Positions 36,772-48,065 of a stretch of 64,000 bases of DNA are shown piece by piece. The translations under genes were made by a program, and so were the position numbers. Position 1 is the stretch's first letter, and every line of letters begins with the position of its first letter. The notes below the pieces were generated by a model, which made no database searches, had not been told where the DNA came from, and saw nothing but the letters and a program-made list of their open reading frames with translations. The stretch is from Cavia porcellus (Eukaryota > Chordata > Mammalia > Rodentia > Caviidae). The DNA lies in the NCBI RefSeq assembly GCF_034190915.1, contig NW_026947484.1:182584982-182648981 (forward strand), read 5' to 3'.

Positions 36772-36891
36772 TTTTTTTTTTTTTTTTTTTTTTTTTTTTG
36801 TCTTTTTCTTTTTTATCGGTACCAGGGATCGAACTCACGACTGCCTGCTTGCAAGGCAGGCGCTTATGCCGCTGAACTAAATCCCCAGCCC
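36772..36891 (-). mobile_element. ID-type SINE, young, long tail
   Basis: A T run of about 30 (inverted A tail), then TTTTATCGGTACCAGGGATC and CGCTTATGCCGCTGAACTAA. It is close to the AAGCGCC-type consensus, so recent. Confidence 0.93.
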
Positions 36892-37799
36892 CTACACAGC
36901 TGATTTTCAATGAATGCTTGCTGACATTCAAATAAAATAATACCCAGAATTTTCAAGAATAATAAACAGGCCTTTGGTAAACAGCAATTAAATCAGGAAG
37001 ATGAGAAATGAGTACTGTGTTAGCTGCATAAACTATACAGAGTGACAGAAGTACCCTCAAAGCAAGTATTTTAGCCCATGGTATCTACATTTTTCTAATG
37101 CTTTTTCTATTTCAAACAGGCATAGGTATGTCAACAAGATATTATAACTTCAAGAGATATGTTTATACATTAAATAATAAAATTTTCTTAAGATATGCAA
37201 TTATATAAGATAATGTAGGCCAGGAACATGAACATATTCTTCATATTGGTACACTATCACTACCAGCTCCCTGAATAATTCTTGATTTGTGACTAGTCAG
37301 CAATCATGGCATAGACTCAACCAGACACGTTAAGTGTGTACGAATCCAAGGTGTAAGTGTTATCAGTGGCCCTGAAGTCTTATTCTGTATCTATGAAGAG
37401 ATAAAAATGGAGAGCTTCTTTAAAATAACACTCCTGTCAATGAAACAAACTGAAAAGCTAACACTACTCATTTCAAGCTAGGTATTCTTCAGTGTTTTTA
37501 AAACATAGATGGTAAAAAAAAAAAGTCCAAGTATGGAAGGAGAATAGTGCTGTTCAGTGTCACTGTTTTCTGACAGAGATGGACACAGACAAGAAAGCCT
37601 CCACATTTTCTTTAAAATTTCTTGATTTATAATTTTATTAACTTCTGCAACCTGCCCATTCTTTCCATGTTCCTCTACAAATTTTTTCTTAATATTTAAA
37701 TGCTGAGAGGGAGGGATTCCAAAAAGGAAAAAGGTGGGAAACCAGAATCATTACACAGCTCAGCAGAATCAGTGGAGACTCTAATGCATAAGCACTGGA

Positions 37800-38110
37800 C
37801 TGCTGTGAGAGGGGCCCGCGCGCCTGCTACTACATTCAGTTTTCTGCATCTGTGAGGTGTGTATCTGTGGATTCAAGCAACCATGGACCGAAATATTAGG
37901 GAAAAAACTGCACCTGTACCAAAAATGTACAGACTTTTTCTCTTCATTATTTTCCAAACAATAGTATAACAGCTGTTTACATTGTATTAGGCACTAAAGA
38001 AATGCTGAGATGATTTAAATTATACATGAGGATGTGCATTATTTTCAAGTACTACACTATTTATTTAAGAGACTTGAGTCCCACAGACCTTGGTATCTGT
38101 GTTGAGAGCC
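37800..38110 (+). repeat. MER2/Tigger-type DNA transposon fossil
   Basis: GTTTTCTGCATCTGTGAGG with a GTGGATTCAAGCAACCATGG run, then TGTACAGACTTTTTCTCTTC, TTTACATTGTATTAGGCACT and GACCTTGGTATCTGTG follow the non-autonomous MER2-type layout. Confidence 0.75.
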
Positions 38111-38551
38111 ACTGAAGCTGTGGCATGACCAGGGCATGGCTGAACAGAGAACAAAGAGGCACCTCAAAAGGCAAGACAGGCCACAGGTGAGGACACCTGG
38201 CTCCAACCCCAATTAATAAGGTAGAGATTAGCTGCAGGCACTTCATTCCTGTAGTGGAAGTCACCTGGAGACTTTCTCCTATGATAGTTCTCCTCAGTTA
38301 ACATAGTCTGTTACTTGGAAAAGTCCCTGAACCACTCCAAGGTCCAGCTCAGGTTTCTTGTGTTTTCTATTCTAACCCCTTTGCAGCCTAGAGACATTCC
38401 TTGTTTTAGGCCCTAAAGAGTCTCAAACTCTGCAACAGGGTTTTGATACCCTCCTGGAGCCCTGAAATCATACCACTTGTGACATTTATTTAAGCCTTCA
38501 CTGTACACTCCTTTGGGAGATTGGGGATTTTGGCCAGGTTCCCTGATAGTA

Positions 38552-38566
38552 TCTGTGTGTGTGTGT

Positions 38567-38608
<42 letters not shown>

Positions 38609-38634
38609 TGTGTGTGTGTGTGGTGTGTGCGTGT

Positions 38635-38674
<40 letters not shown>

Positions 38675-38678
38675 TGTC
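38552..38678. repeat. Compound (TG)n microsatellite
   Basis: About 125 bp of TG units broken by single-base changes (TTCG, GGTG, GCGTG) into five or so blocks. It gives spurious long HTHTHT and VCVCVC readings on both strands. Confidence 0.98.
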
Positions 38679-39559
38679 CTGGAACCATTCCTCAATGTAT
38701 CCTGAGGGACAACTACAATTATACTTGTCTTCATCAAGTTATGCACATTTTCCAGATTCATTTTCCACTCATAAAATGTATGGACTCAGTGATCTCAGAG
38801 ATTCTTTTAGCACAAACAATATAAGCTGTGAGCTTACAATGAGAATGAGAACAATTAAAGGAAATAAAATTCATGCTGATTCTTTCTTCACTTGACACCC
38901 TGGTACAGATAATGCAGAAAATTGAAAAAAATAAGTGTCAAATAAAATGCTCTCCTGTAGATTGTACTCATACATAGCAGCCATTACCCTCCTCAAACCT
39001 TGAGTTCCTTTACATCCTGTTAACAGATTATCTGAAATTTGAGAGGCATTTTAGGGCCACAGAGCCTTTATCAGTGATTGAGATTTCAAATGGCTTCCTT
39101 AGGGAAAAAAGGACAGAAAGATTAAAAAAAAAAATTCTATGTGTGCAAAAATATATCTTTAGACTTTTTATGTGAAAATCAATACTGATAAGCCCTACAC
39201 TGGAAAAATTTCTCACAGTAGTGAAGAACATGAACACTGCCCTTAGTGTTAGGAGACTTTTACAGAATGGGGGACGAAGTTCTAATAATGACACAATCCC
39301 GAAATCAAAACAACTAAAGGCAGTCCCATACCCTCATCTGATTTTACAATGACCCTTACATACCAAAGATCACTACCGGCTCATCATGTCCTGTCCCTGT
39401 CCTGGGCACCAGGAGTGTGAATGTTTGTGGTAGAAAACATGAAACTTCTATCCTACCCCAATTTGCCTCCCAGGGGCAAAAGTAGCTAGACTTTTTGTAC
39501 TATCACAGTCCTGAAATTCACTAATTCAGATACCCTAAAAAACAGCATCCCTTCTTTGT

Positions 39560-39800
39560 CCAAACTGATGGAGATAAGTAGCTTCATTGACAGAAAGATT
39601 TTAATGATAACAGACCTGTCTTTGGCTTCCTGTTTTGAGATATAATTGCTCCCACATCTGTTCCCAACACTCACTTCTGCCAAGATGCGATGCCATCCAC
39701 CATCAGACCCCTACTAGAGGCTGAACCAATGGAGTTGCCTGATTTTAGATTATATACTTCCAAAACTGTGAGCCAAATAAATCTTTTTTTCTTGGTAATA
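39560..39800 (+). repeat. MaLR-type LTR 3' part
   Basis: CACTTCTGCCAAGATGCGAT, CTTCCAAAACTGTGAGCCAA and an ATAAATCTTTTTTTCTTGGT end are the classic 3' region of MST/MLT1 LTRs. Confidence 0.72.
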
Positions 39801-40689
39801 ATAATTGTTATTATTTTCTGTCTAAGGCTGCTCACATATTACAGATGACCCAGAATAGAACAGACGAAACATATGTTTTGGAACTTCCAACCAGAATTTA
39901 AAAAGCACAATGGTACCTTGGTTCAGGAAATTAATGTTTTCCACAATTTTGGTCACAAAACTGAATTGGATGAGAACCAAATCAAATTTTCCTATAAAGT
40001 CAGCACTGAACCTGCCCACTGAATTTGATTTGTTTCTTATCCAATTTGGTTAATGGAAAGAACTAAGATAATGAACCAAAGTACTACTATATTATCACCA
40101 CCCAGCATCTCACCAGTGAGAAAATAGCAATTAACTGTACCGATGTTATGGAGTATTACTACCACCATAGCTCAGTTATAAAGCAAGTCATTCACCATTT
40201 TGGGTTTTAACTGGTATTACAAATATCTCATTCAAAAATTTAAGGAGGATTCTATAAATTCCTTTCCGCTCTGGCACTTTTTGGTTCTAAGATAAATGAT
40301 CAATCACATCTGAGTCGATCCAGTCTTAAAATCTTAGCTACTGTTTTGCTTCTATGCAGAAAAATTTTAAACATCTCAACCAGCCAACTTTAAAATCAAC
40401 TCAATATATTTGAAGAGGAAGGTTTTGTGTATCTCATAAAATACTGTCTGTCATTTTTCTGTGTACCTTTATATACTATCGGGTCAAAGATATTACATAG
40501 AGAGAAAAAACACATTACAACTGGCTGATATAAGGAAATATAACATTTTTCTTTATTACTAATGGAATTCTTATAGTCATGCTGACATCTTAAACATTCT
40601 GGTTAAAACAGGTCAAAATTGTTTTCCCTGCCATTTCACCCTTTTCCTCTCCTATTACAATTTAAAATGTCCTCATTAAGGAACTGCTG

Positions 40690-41275
40690 GTGCTTAAACT
40701 CAGGACTTACAGGAGACTAGGTGTTTCCAGGAGATGGAACTAGGCAGAGGGCACAGACCTAAGACCCTCTGTTCTCCCTGCTTTCAGTGTCCACATCTTT
40801 GTGTAACCTTTTTCTTGAGTGTGGGTGGGACCTGCAAAGATGAAGGGCATCACTTCTGTGGCCACAGTGGTAGGGTTACAGCTTTCATGTTTCCAGCAGA
40901 CTCTCTACTGACCCCCTCCCATATTGGCTCTGGTGGACTTTAAACTGCCACGTGGAAAGGCCGACTGGCTGGCAGCAGGGACCGCCTCCCACGGCAGCCA
41001 GTATTCAGCTCTTACCATCAGTCCAACAGCCCTAAGGGAACTGTATGCTGCCCACACCACAGGAGCCCGGAAGTGGAACCTTCGCTTCAGATATAATCCC
41101 AACCCCAAATGGTGCCTAGTACGCAGCTGGAGCAAAGGCTCCAACGCTGAAGACCCAGGCAGGCCACATCCGGACTCCTGACCCCAGGAATGGCGATGAT
41201 AAATGCATCTCCTGGTAAGCCACAGTGTTCCTGGTGCTATTATAGTAACCACTAATTACCACAGACAGATGAGAA
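40690..41275 (+). repeat. MaLR-type LTR (MLT1-like)
   Basis: GAGTGTGGGTGGGACCTGCA, GCATCACTTCTGTGGCCACA, ATCAGTCCAACAGCCCTAAG, ACATCCGGACTCCTGACCCC and GATAAATGCATCTCCTGGTA appear in the expected order. It is a solo LTR. Open frames of 69-115 codons on both strands across it are a by-product of its base composition. Confidence 0.8.
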
Positions 41276-41443
41276 ACACAGTACAATTAGAGAGTAAACT
41301 GAATAAGAAGAATGAGCTAGGAAAGTTTAGGCAATCAAAGTAAAAGAGAGTTCACTACGGGATAAGGTTAGTTTTGAAACATTTCACAAAAAGGTTAATT
41401 CTGAGGCCCATCTTAAGTGTTTCAAAGATTCAGACTGGCAGAC

Positions 41444-41457
41444 GGGGGGGGGGGGGG
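41444..41457 (+). repeat. Poly(G) tract
   Basis: Fourteen uninterrupted G bases. Confidence 0.95.
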
Positions 41458-41874
41458 AGAAAACATACAGAGATGGAATCAACTGAGTATCATGGAAATA
41501 ACAAGACACCCTGAGGAAGAGTGAGGGAGGACTGCATAGGTGTAAGGGATACAGACCTAGGAAGCCTGAAACGGCCGGGGCTAAGTGGATTCATCTTTGA
41601 ACCTGCAGCAAGCATCCGGCAATGGGCCGTCTGTATCACTGCAGGCTCTAAAAGGTTCACGAACACTGCTGTAGACAGCATCACAAAAGGAAAGACTGAA
41701 AGACAGAGCTAACAAAATAAAAGCCCTATTTTAAAGAATTTAATCTGACCACAGTGGAAAGGATGGAGCAGATTAGAAATAAGAAGGCCAAGAATAGACA
41801 TGCGAGCATAATAGTCTTCCTGAGAGGCTAACAGTAGGGGGAAAAGGTTCACACTCATTAATAATCAAAGACAC

Positions 41875-42101
41875 AAGCGCCTGCCTTGCAAGCAGGCAGT
41901 CGTGAGGTTCGATCCCTGGTACCGATAAAAAATGAAAAAGACAAAAAAAAAAAAAAAGAAAAAAAAAAAAAAGAAAAAAAAAGGGGCTGGGGATTTAGCT
42001 CAGCGGCATAAGCGCCTGCCTTGCAAGCAGGCAGTCGTGAGGTTCGATCCCTGGTACCGATAAAAAATGAAAAAGACAAAAAAAAAAAAAAAAAAAAAAA
42101 A
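41875..42101 (+). mobile_element. Dimeric ID SINE (truncated copy plus full copy)
   Basis: The first unit (41875-41982) lacks the first 30 or so bases and begins AAGCGCCTGCC. The second (from 41983) is full length, starting GGGGCTGGGGATTTAGCTCA. Both carry the same private extra G in the B-box lead (GTGAGGTTCGATCC) and the same 3' unit GATAAAAAATGAAAAAGAC. One 15-bp duplication AATAATCAAAGACAC (41860-41874 and 42102-42116) encloses the pair. Confidence 0.93.
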
Positions 42102-42324
42102 AATAATCAAAGACACGCAAATTAAAGCTATAAAGCACTATTCTTTGGTCTATCAACTTAATAAAAAAACTAATAATACTAGCAAAGATAAGCAATCTTA
42201 GGCACTGTTGGTGGGAATATAAATGGAAGTCTTTTCAACAATATGTATTAATAATCACAAAATATTCAGATCCTCAATTCAATAATTTACACTTCAAAAG
42301 CACACTCAAAATAAATTTATTTAC

Positions 42325-42435
42325 CTAGTCAGTAAAAACTTAACTGAGTATCTATGATGTTCCAGGTACTGAGATGGGCCTTGTAAATATGGCAGTGAAT
42401 AAAACAGGCTTCCCTGCCTTTCTTGAAGAGATACA
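42325..42435 (-). repeat. L2 fragment
   Basis: Inverted L2 end: ACTTAACTGAGTATCTATGA, CAGGTACTGAGATGGGCCTT, GGCAGTGAATAAAACAGGCT and TTCCCTGCCTTTCTTGAAG. Confidence 0.65.
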
Positions 42436-42437
42436 CT

Positions 42438-42532
42438 TTTTTTTTTCTCTTCTCTCAGTACTGAGGATTGAATCCAGCAACTAGCACATGGTAAGCAAGA
42501 GCTCTATCTCTGGGCTACATCCCCAAACTGAG
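42438..42532 (-). mobile_element. ID-type SINE
   Basis: Inverted ID with a short T run, CAGTACTGAGGATTGAATCC and TCTCTGGGCTACATCCCCAA. Confidence 0.82.
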
Positions 42533-42982
42533 AGGCATACATTATACAAATCGTCAAAACATAAATGTATAATCACATATATTGTAGGACACAATGAGAA
42601 AGTACTTTTAAATTATGAAATCCAAGGAAACCTCTCTGGAAAGAACAATTATGCTGAGAACTGTGTGATGAGTAGAATTTAGCCATCTAAAGAATAGAAG
42701 GAGTTCTGCTTTACTTCTTCTAACAGAGGAAATAATATTCATGGAGGCAAATGGGTACTGGTTCCACCCAGGACTGTAGAGGATTCATTCAGTGACTTAC
42801 TCTACAAATATGAATGGAGATACAAGCAAATACAGTGTACTGTAATAGGGCTAAAGACAAGGATTTTGAGAAAGAGATCGAGATCAGGCTGAAGTGACAG
42901 CAGATGAAACAGGTGTAAAAGCATTACATAGCTATGGGTGGGTCTGGAGTTCACAATGAAGTCAAAGAAGTACAGAGAAATG

Positions 42983-43131
42983 TTTTCGCCTTTGTTTTTT
43001 GAGACAGGGTCTCACTGCAGTTTAGGCTGGCCTCAAACTCATTTATGTTGCCCAGGTTGGCCTTGAACTCACAGTGATCCTCCTGCCTCAGCCTCTCAAG
43101 CACTGAGATTACAGGCATACGCGCCTGGCTA
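42983..43131 (-). mobile_element. B1-type SINE with internal duplication
   Basis: Inverted B1: TTTTTTGAGACAGGGTCTCA, GGCCTTGAACTCACAGTGAT and GAGATTACAGGCATACGCGC. The flanks AAGTACAGAGAAATG (42968-42982) and AAGTACAGGGAAATG (43132-43146) are a one-mismatch target-site duplication. Confidence 0.93.
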
Positions 43132-44004
43132 AAGTACAGGGAAATGAATGTAAAAGAAAACCAATGTTTCTGACAGGAGAAAAAAGAAGATGAAACGGTT
43201 AGCAATCACAAAGACTACAGCTTTCCAAATCCAAACATAGACTTACCTGAAAACATTTGTTAAAAATATATTCACTGAAAATAATTACCATTTATATGCA
43301 GATGGGTTAGCATTAAAAAGCTTATAAAGCAATAAAGAAGTAGAGATCAAAAATAAATTTTAAACGTTTACATACGAGTTAAAGCATAGTTATACTTGGG
43401 AAAGTATTTTCCTTATACAAGAATGGCTTTCAACTACGGTAAGCAGGCAGAGAAAAATGATCACTTTCTTGGAATAATATGCAGTTCTTTTTTGCAAGAG
43501 GCCAACATATACATAAAATAATCCAAGAATTACTTTACTGCCTTGAAGCACCATAAATATGAAGAGTGACACTTATACAAACCTTATGACGAGGATATGC
43601 TTGAAGTCATTAGCAAGTTACAAAGAAAACTATAAAAATGTTTGCAACATATGTGATCAGTGGACCTGAAGGAATATGGCTCTTTTTTTCCTGTTCTAAA
43701 GTACATAAATAGTAATATCTTACATTTGACATATTTCAATAGCACGAAAGAGTTAAACAATATTTTGTACCATAGATGCTACCTAAAAAAAAAAAAGGGA
43801 AAAAAGGGCTTAGATTTCTATTATTTTTGCAACTTTTAAATCTGAAACTATTTCAAAGTAAAGAGTAAACAAAAAAGATATGGATAGTCCTGCTACAAGA
43901 AATAACAGGAACCTAAACTCTGTTAATTTCATGGGGCAATCATAAAACAACCCTCTCAACTGCTAAACATCCAGTTTTCCCTGCTCTGAGGGGATGCCAG
44001 CGCA

Positions 44005-44160
44005 CATCAAGCAAGAAGCCTGGAATCCCGTCCGGTACCCACCAGCCACGTGCACTTGGGAAAGGCTCTGCGGTCTCTCTAAGCCTCAGTTACACCTCCC
44101 TCACAGGGTGGCACGCACTTGTCAACTATGCCATAGTATGACACAGTATTCATTATCATT
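44005..44160 (+). repeat. MIR
   Basis: AAGCCTGGAATCCCGTCCGG, CGTGCACTTGGGAAAGGCTC and CTCTCTAAGCCTCAGTTACA keep the forward MIR order. Confidence 0.68.
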
Positions 44161-45131
44161 ATTATTTAAAAAATTGCTGCACTACATTATTTCTTCTTTA
44201 TTAAAGGAAGATGTATTAAATTTCTTCAAGTTTGTGAAAAAATCAAGTTACTCTTACAGAGGCTGATATAATTCACATATTTATAAAATAATGCACAGAT
44301 ATTTTAAATGGTCTCCCTGGAATAGGCCAGATATAACCTAAAATTGTTTTCATCTGTTTGGCTTTTATCTATAAAGTATATTAGGCCTGCTACCTTAAAG
44401 TTAATTTTGTTAATTATGAAGATCTGATTTGGTACTTAAACTATTCTAACCAAGTTTGATGGGAGTAGGTATGTTCAGTTTCAACAATTATATTGGCATC
44501 ACACATAAAAGATATTAAATAAAATATATTTTCTTCATAGACATTAAAAATTAAGTAATAGCTCTCTTAAAGAAAAAAAGCAATTAAGATTAAAAATTTC
44601 ATGAAATCCAAAAGACGAATATTGAGAACCCAAAACAAATTCTGCAGTCTGACAAGGAAAAATGTATCTTCTATAAAACTAGAAATGATGTGAACGTATA
44701 AATAATGCATCACATATTTTTATTTGCAATTTTAATGTTCCAATATCATTATCATCCCTCTGTCACCAATTACGTTTAATCTTAGGAAGAAAATATTATG
44801 TTAGTTTCTGGGTTAAAATTTAGTGCATAACCTGAAGGTTAATAGGGAAACAGTATAAAAGTAATTCTCCTAAATCAAGACTCTGCCCATTAAAACTTCA
44901 AGCTAGCCCATTTTAAGATGGCAGCTAATCCTGTTTTCTGGAGAATGTATTTGTTGAAAGAAAACAGGAAAAATACAAGTATGCATTTAAAAAACAGAAA
45001 CAGAAAACATCAACAGACGTCATGTCAAAGTAATCCGTAGATGATATCTTGGAAGCAGGAAGGAAATCAGAATTTTCTCTGTGCTTCCTTCAAAGTTTCC
45101 ATAGTGGTCAACATTCAGTAAGTCTACTCAC

Positions 45132-45274
45132 TTCCGGTGGGTGTGGTCCATACCACTGTTTGGTATTGCTTCCAACTTTGCATTTTTCTGCCCACAGATA
45201 TTTCCATAGCTGTCGTATCCTGACACTAGTCTCGCTGCTGCACCTGTTGCTACTGAAAAGCCACAAATAAATCC
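45132..45274 (-). CDS. SLC44A1: SLC44A1 coding exon 3 (end of TM1, start of extracellular loop)
   Basis: The exon is 143 bp: 47 full codons plus two bases of a split lysine codon completed in exon 4. It begins [20 protein letters not shown] and ends in MDHTHR plus AA. The acceptor is CCCTAG|GGATTT and the donor AA|GTGAGT is strong. The first part finishes membrane helix 1. The rest opens the large extracellular loop and includes YGNICGQKN, a conserved segment with a loop cysteine. Phase is 0 at entry and 2 at exit. It lies between the 23-kb intron 3 and the 10.4-kb intron 2. Confidence 0.97.
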
Positions 45275-45559
45275 CTAGGGAAGAAACAGAAAAAAAACAA
45301 ATAAGCCATTTCAATAGCCACAGTCACTATGTGATATGATAATGAGTTTCTTTTGTCTACAGAAGGGAACAAAGAGCTATCTTTCCTTTCTGGGAACACT
45401 ACTGCACTGTTTTCCTTAGAGTGCATACTCGCAGCACAAAGCAGTCCACAGGGAAATACTATCTATTACTGTTACAAAACGGGTCCCAAGCTTTTACATG
45501 GTAAGATGTCTTTGCTTTTTGCAATAGTAATAGCATCAGCTTCTCTACATTGAACATCT

Positions 45560-45725
45560 GTCTTGTGCCAACACCTGTACTAGGTACTTATCATATATTA
45601 TCTATAACTAATCCTCATGATAAGGAAACTGAGGCCCAGAGATGTTAAATAAGCTTGTAAGGCCACAGAAACCAGTAGATATCAGAGCACAGAATTAACC
45701 CCAGTGTTTTTCACTCTTCACTTTT
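45560..45725 (-). repeat. MIR
   Basis: Inverted MIR: TGATAAGGAAACTGAGGCCC, AGAGATGTTAAATAAGCTTG and a decayed end. It lies about 290 bp upstream of exon 3 on the transcript. Confidence 0.72.
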
Positions 45726-46529
45726 ATTTACTTTGAAAGGGTTTCTGTTAAATGAACAACAGCAGAGGATATAAAAAAAATCCAAAGAACAATAGGTATA
45801 CTGGTTTGGAAACATTATCACTTCAGTGCACACAATACTTTTTGTTTCTTCCCTGCAGGAAAGTTGTATACAAGCCAAAAAATTACATCATGAAGCACTG
45901 TCATGCTCCTAATTCTGGAGCCTGAAGAGAGTACGTGAGGAACTGGCTTTGTGTACTGCAAAGGTCATTTCATTTCATGGAAATATGCTTCATCCCAGTG
46001 GCAGAGGGAAGGGGTAGATAATTTCAAGTCCACATCACGCTTACTAAGACAACTATGCACTGACCGCAGTAAAGTAACAGAAGCCTATACTGGATCTGAC
46101 ATTATTGGGCATCAAAAACCAGAAATAAGGGGAGTCAATACTGATAAACTGGTTTGATTGGAAGAAAAAAGACTGAGGTTAAAACATACTGTGCAAACTG
46201 GTCATTAAAAGGGTAAATTTCTATCTTCAATAAAGGGGCTAAGAATATGGCGATTACCGCTGTTTACCTGATCGTAGTCAGCTAGCACAAGCAGTTCTTA
46301 CCTAAGTGCTGCGCTCTCGGGCTGCAGTGATGAACACTAAGAACAGTATTTCACCCTCGGTATACTTACATAAAAAGCTAAACACTGTTTGTAAATAATC
46401 CTACTGTCATTGTGCAGGTAAGAAAGGTGTGAGAGAAGAGAGCCTCGCTAAAGTCAGGAGAAGCTTCTTATAACTACGCTTTGTGAGACTATGAGTTTAG
46501 GTTCGCATAAATCAGTTTGAACTATAGAC

Positions 46530-46700
46530 TATTGATGACTCCATCTTCTGCACGTATGACCTTGGACAAACTTGCTTAATGTTCTACGCTTTAATTTACC
46601 CACCTATAAGTTAAGCTAAATCCACTTACACAGAGGCTGGTGTGAGAATTAGATGAGAAAATACAAGTAAATTGTATATCTCAGTAAATGTGGGCACTCT
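46530..46700 (+). repeat. MIR
   Basis: GTATGACCTTGGACAAACTT, ACCCACCTATAAGTTAAGCT, GCTGGTGTGAGAATTAGATG and a CAGTAAATGTGGGCACT tail. Confidence 0.72.
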
Positions 46701-47029
46701 CCTCCCTCAAAGCAACAGCTAACTTGAAGCACTTGGGCCAGTTCAAAGAAGAGTCAGGCACAGCTGGTTAAATATTTACTCACACTCCCCTGCTATCCCT
46801 CTTCCTCCAAACTCCTGTAAAGACAGTATAGGGCAAGCAGTTCCACCTCAGAATCTCAACCCAAGATGTGCACAGAAAATCAGCCACCATTTTAAAAATA
46901 TGGTTCAACCCCAAAGTAGGAAACCTTGCCCTGAGGAAAGCCTGGAAAGATAAATATTAAGAAATTTTAATAATAGAAGTGCTCTTGATATGAGAAAGAA
47001 AAAAGAAATTTTAATAAGTAACTTCCTGC

Positions 47030-47395
47030 TGCAGCATGGATCTGTAATGCCGCCAAAGGCTGCTGTGTTAAAAGTGTTGGTCCCAAGCCCATGGAGCTGT
47101 TGAGAGGCAGTAAGAGGGCACACACGCCGCCATTGCGGGCTCTGTGGAAGCCTGGCCCTGCCCTGTCCCTCTCTTTGACTTTGAAGTCAGTGTTTTTTTG
47201 TTTGTTTGTTTTGTTTTGATCCCATCATGTGCTTGTCCCACAATGTATCATTCCAGGACCAAAAGCAACCAGGCCAACTGATCATGGTTCTGAAACCTCC
47301 AAAACTGAAGCAAACAAACCTTTTTTACCACTGAGTTTACTTGCTAGAGTATTCGTTATAATAATAGAAGCTGAACTAACACATGTTCTAATATA
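47030..47395 (+). repeat. MaLR-type LTR (MST/ORR1-like)
   Basis: GCTGTGTTAAAAGTGTTGGT, CATGGAGCTGTTGAGAGGCA, GCAACCAGGCCAACTGATCA, TGAAACCTCCAAAACTGAAG, CAAACAAACC and the end ATAGAAGCTGAACTAACACA form a near-complete solo LTR. A GTTTGTTTGTT run lies inside. Confidence 0.82.
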
Positions 47396-47439
47396 TTTCT
47401 TCAATACGAAACATCAAGAAGTAATTGAGAATGGACACA

Positions 47440-47660
47440 GTATTCAGTAAGGCTTAGATTCCAATTCTGTCACTCACTACCTGTGAAACTTTGATTCAGT
47501 TACCTTAGAATCTGTTCCCTATTCATGTGTAACACAGAGTAATGCCATCTATCTCACAGGGTGAGGATGAAGAGTAAAGGAGGTAACTTGTACCCAACCC
47601 CTAGCCCAATGTCTGCTACATGGCAAGTGACCAATAAATGGTAGCTATTTATCTGAATGA
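47440..47660 (+). repeat. MIR
   Basis: AGATTCCAATTCTGTCACTC, ATTCAGTTACCTTAGAATCT and CTACATGGCAAGTGACCAAT, then AAATGGTAGCTATTTA, follow the forward MIR order. It sits just after the LTR. Confidence 0.78.
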
Positions 47661-47946
47661 GACAGTTGGACTAAAAAGGTTAGCAATGGTAATTGGAAAC
47701 TGAAGGAAATCCCTTTAATTTTCTATTTTAGAACAAAACTTCTGTGGGGACAAAGTGAGAAACAATGTCAGTAAGTCTGTCATTATTTAAAAATATTTCC
47801 AGACCACAATTACAATCCTCTTTCATTGCCAGTGTTACATAATTAAAAGGTTATGTTCTTCTTTCATTTCTCAAAGGAATTTTTCTTATGTTTGATAAGT
47901 GCACTGTATTACCAATTCCTTTAAACAGCTTCTGGTTTCCCTTTCT

Positions 47947-48065
47947 TTCTTTCTTTTTTTTTTTTTTTTTTTTTTCTTTTTCCCTTTTATCGGTACTGGG
48001 GATCGAATTCATGACTGCCTGCTTGCAAAGCAGGCACTTATGCCGCTGAGCTAAATCCCCAGCCC
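47947..48065 (-). mobile_element. ID-type SINE, young
   Basis: An inverted T-rich tail, TTTTATCGGTACTGGGGATC and CTTATGCCGCTGAGCTAAAT. A perfect 15-bp duplication CTGGTTTCCCTTTCT flanks it at 47932-47946 and 48066-48080. Confidence 0.95.

Larger units (their letters stand above)
22126..45131 (-). other. SLC44A1: SLC44A1 intron 3
   Basis: The largest complete intron, 23 kb. It holds three or four LTR fragments of MaLR type, two L1 fragments, opposed L2 fragments, two Tigger-like DNA transposon fossils, several microsatellites, many SINEs, a hairpin at 27592-27628 and a dimeric ID insertion at 41875-42101. The stretches 25870-27070, 36450-36770 and 43150-44000 show nothing I can identify. Confidence 0.88.

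Noticed and set aside
38413..38824. Histidine-threonine and valine-cysteine rich open frames
   Set aside because: They are readings of the TG microsatellite on both strands.
40734..41252. Overlapping open frames up to 115 codons
   Set aside because: They lie in a MaLR-type LTR, which is non-coding.
41444..41457. G-quadruplex element
   Set aside because: A single 14-base G run with no spaced G blocks around it is more simply a slippage product.
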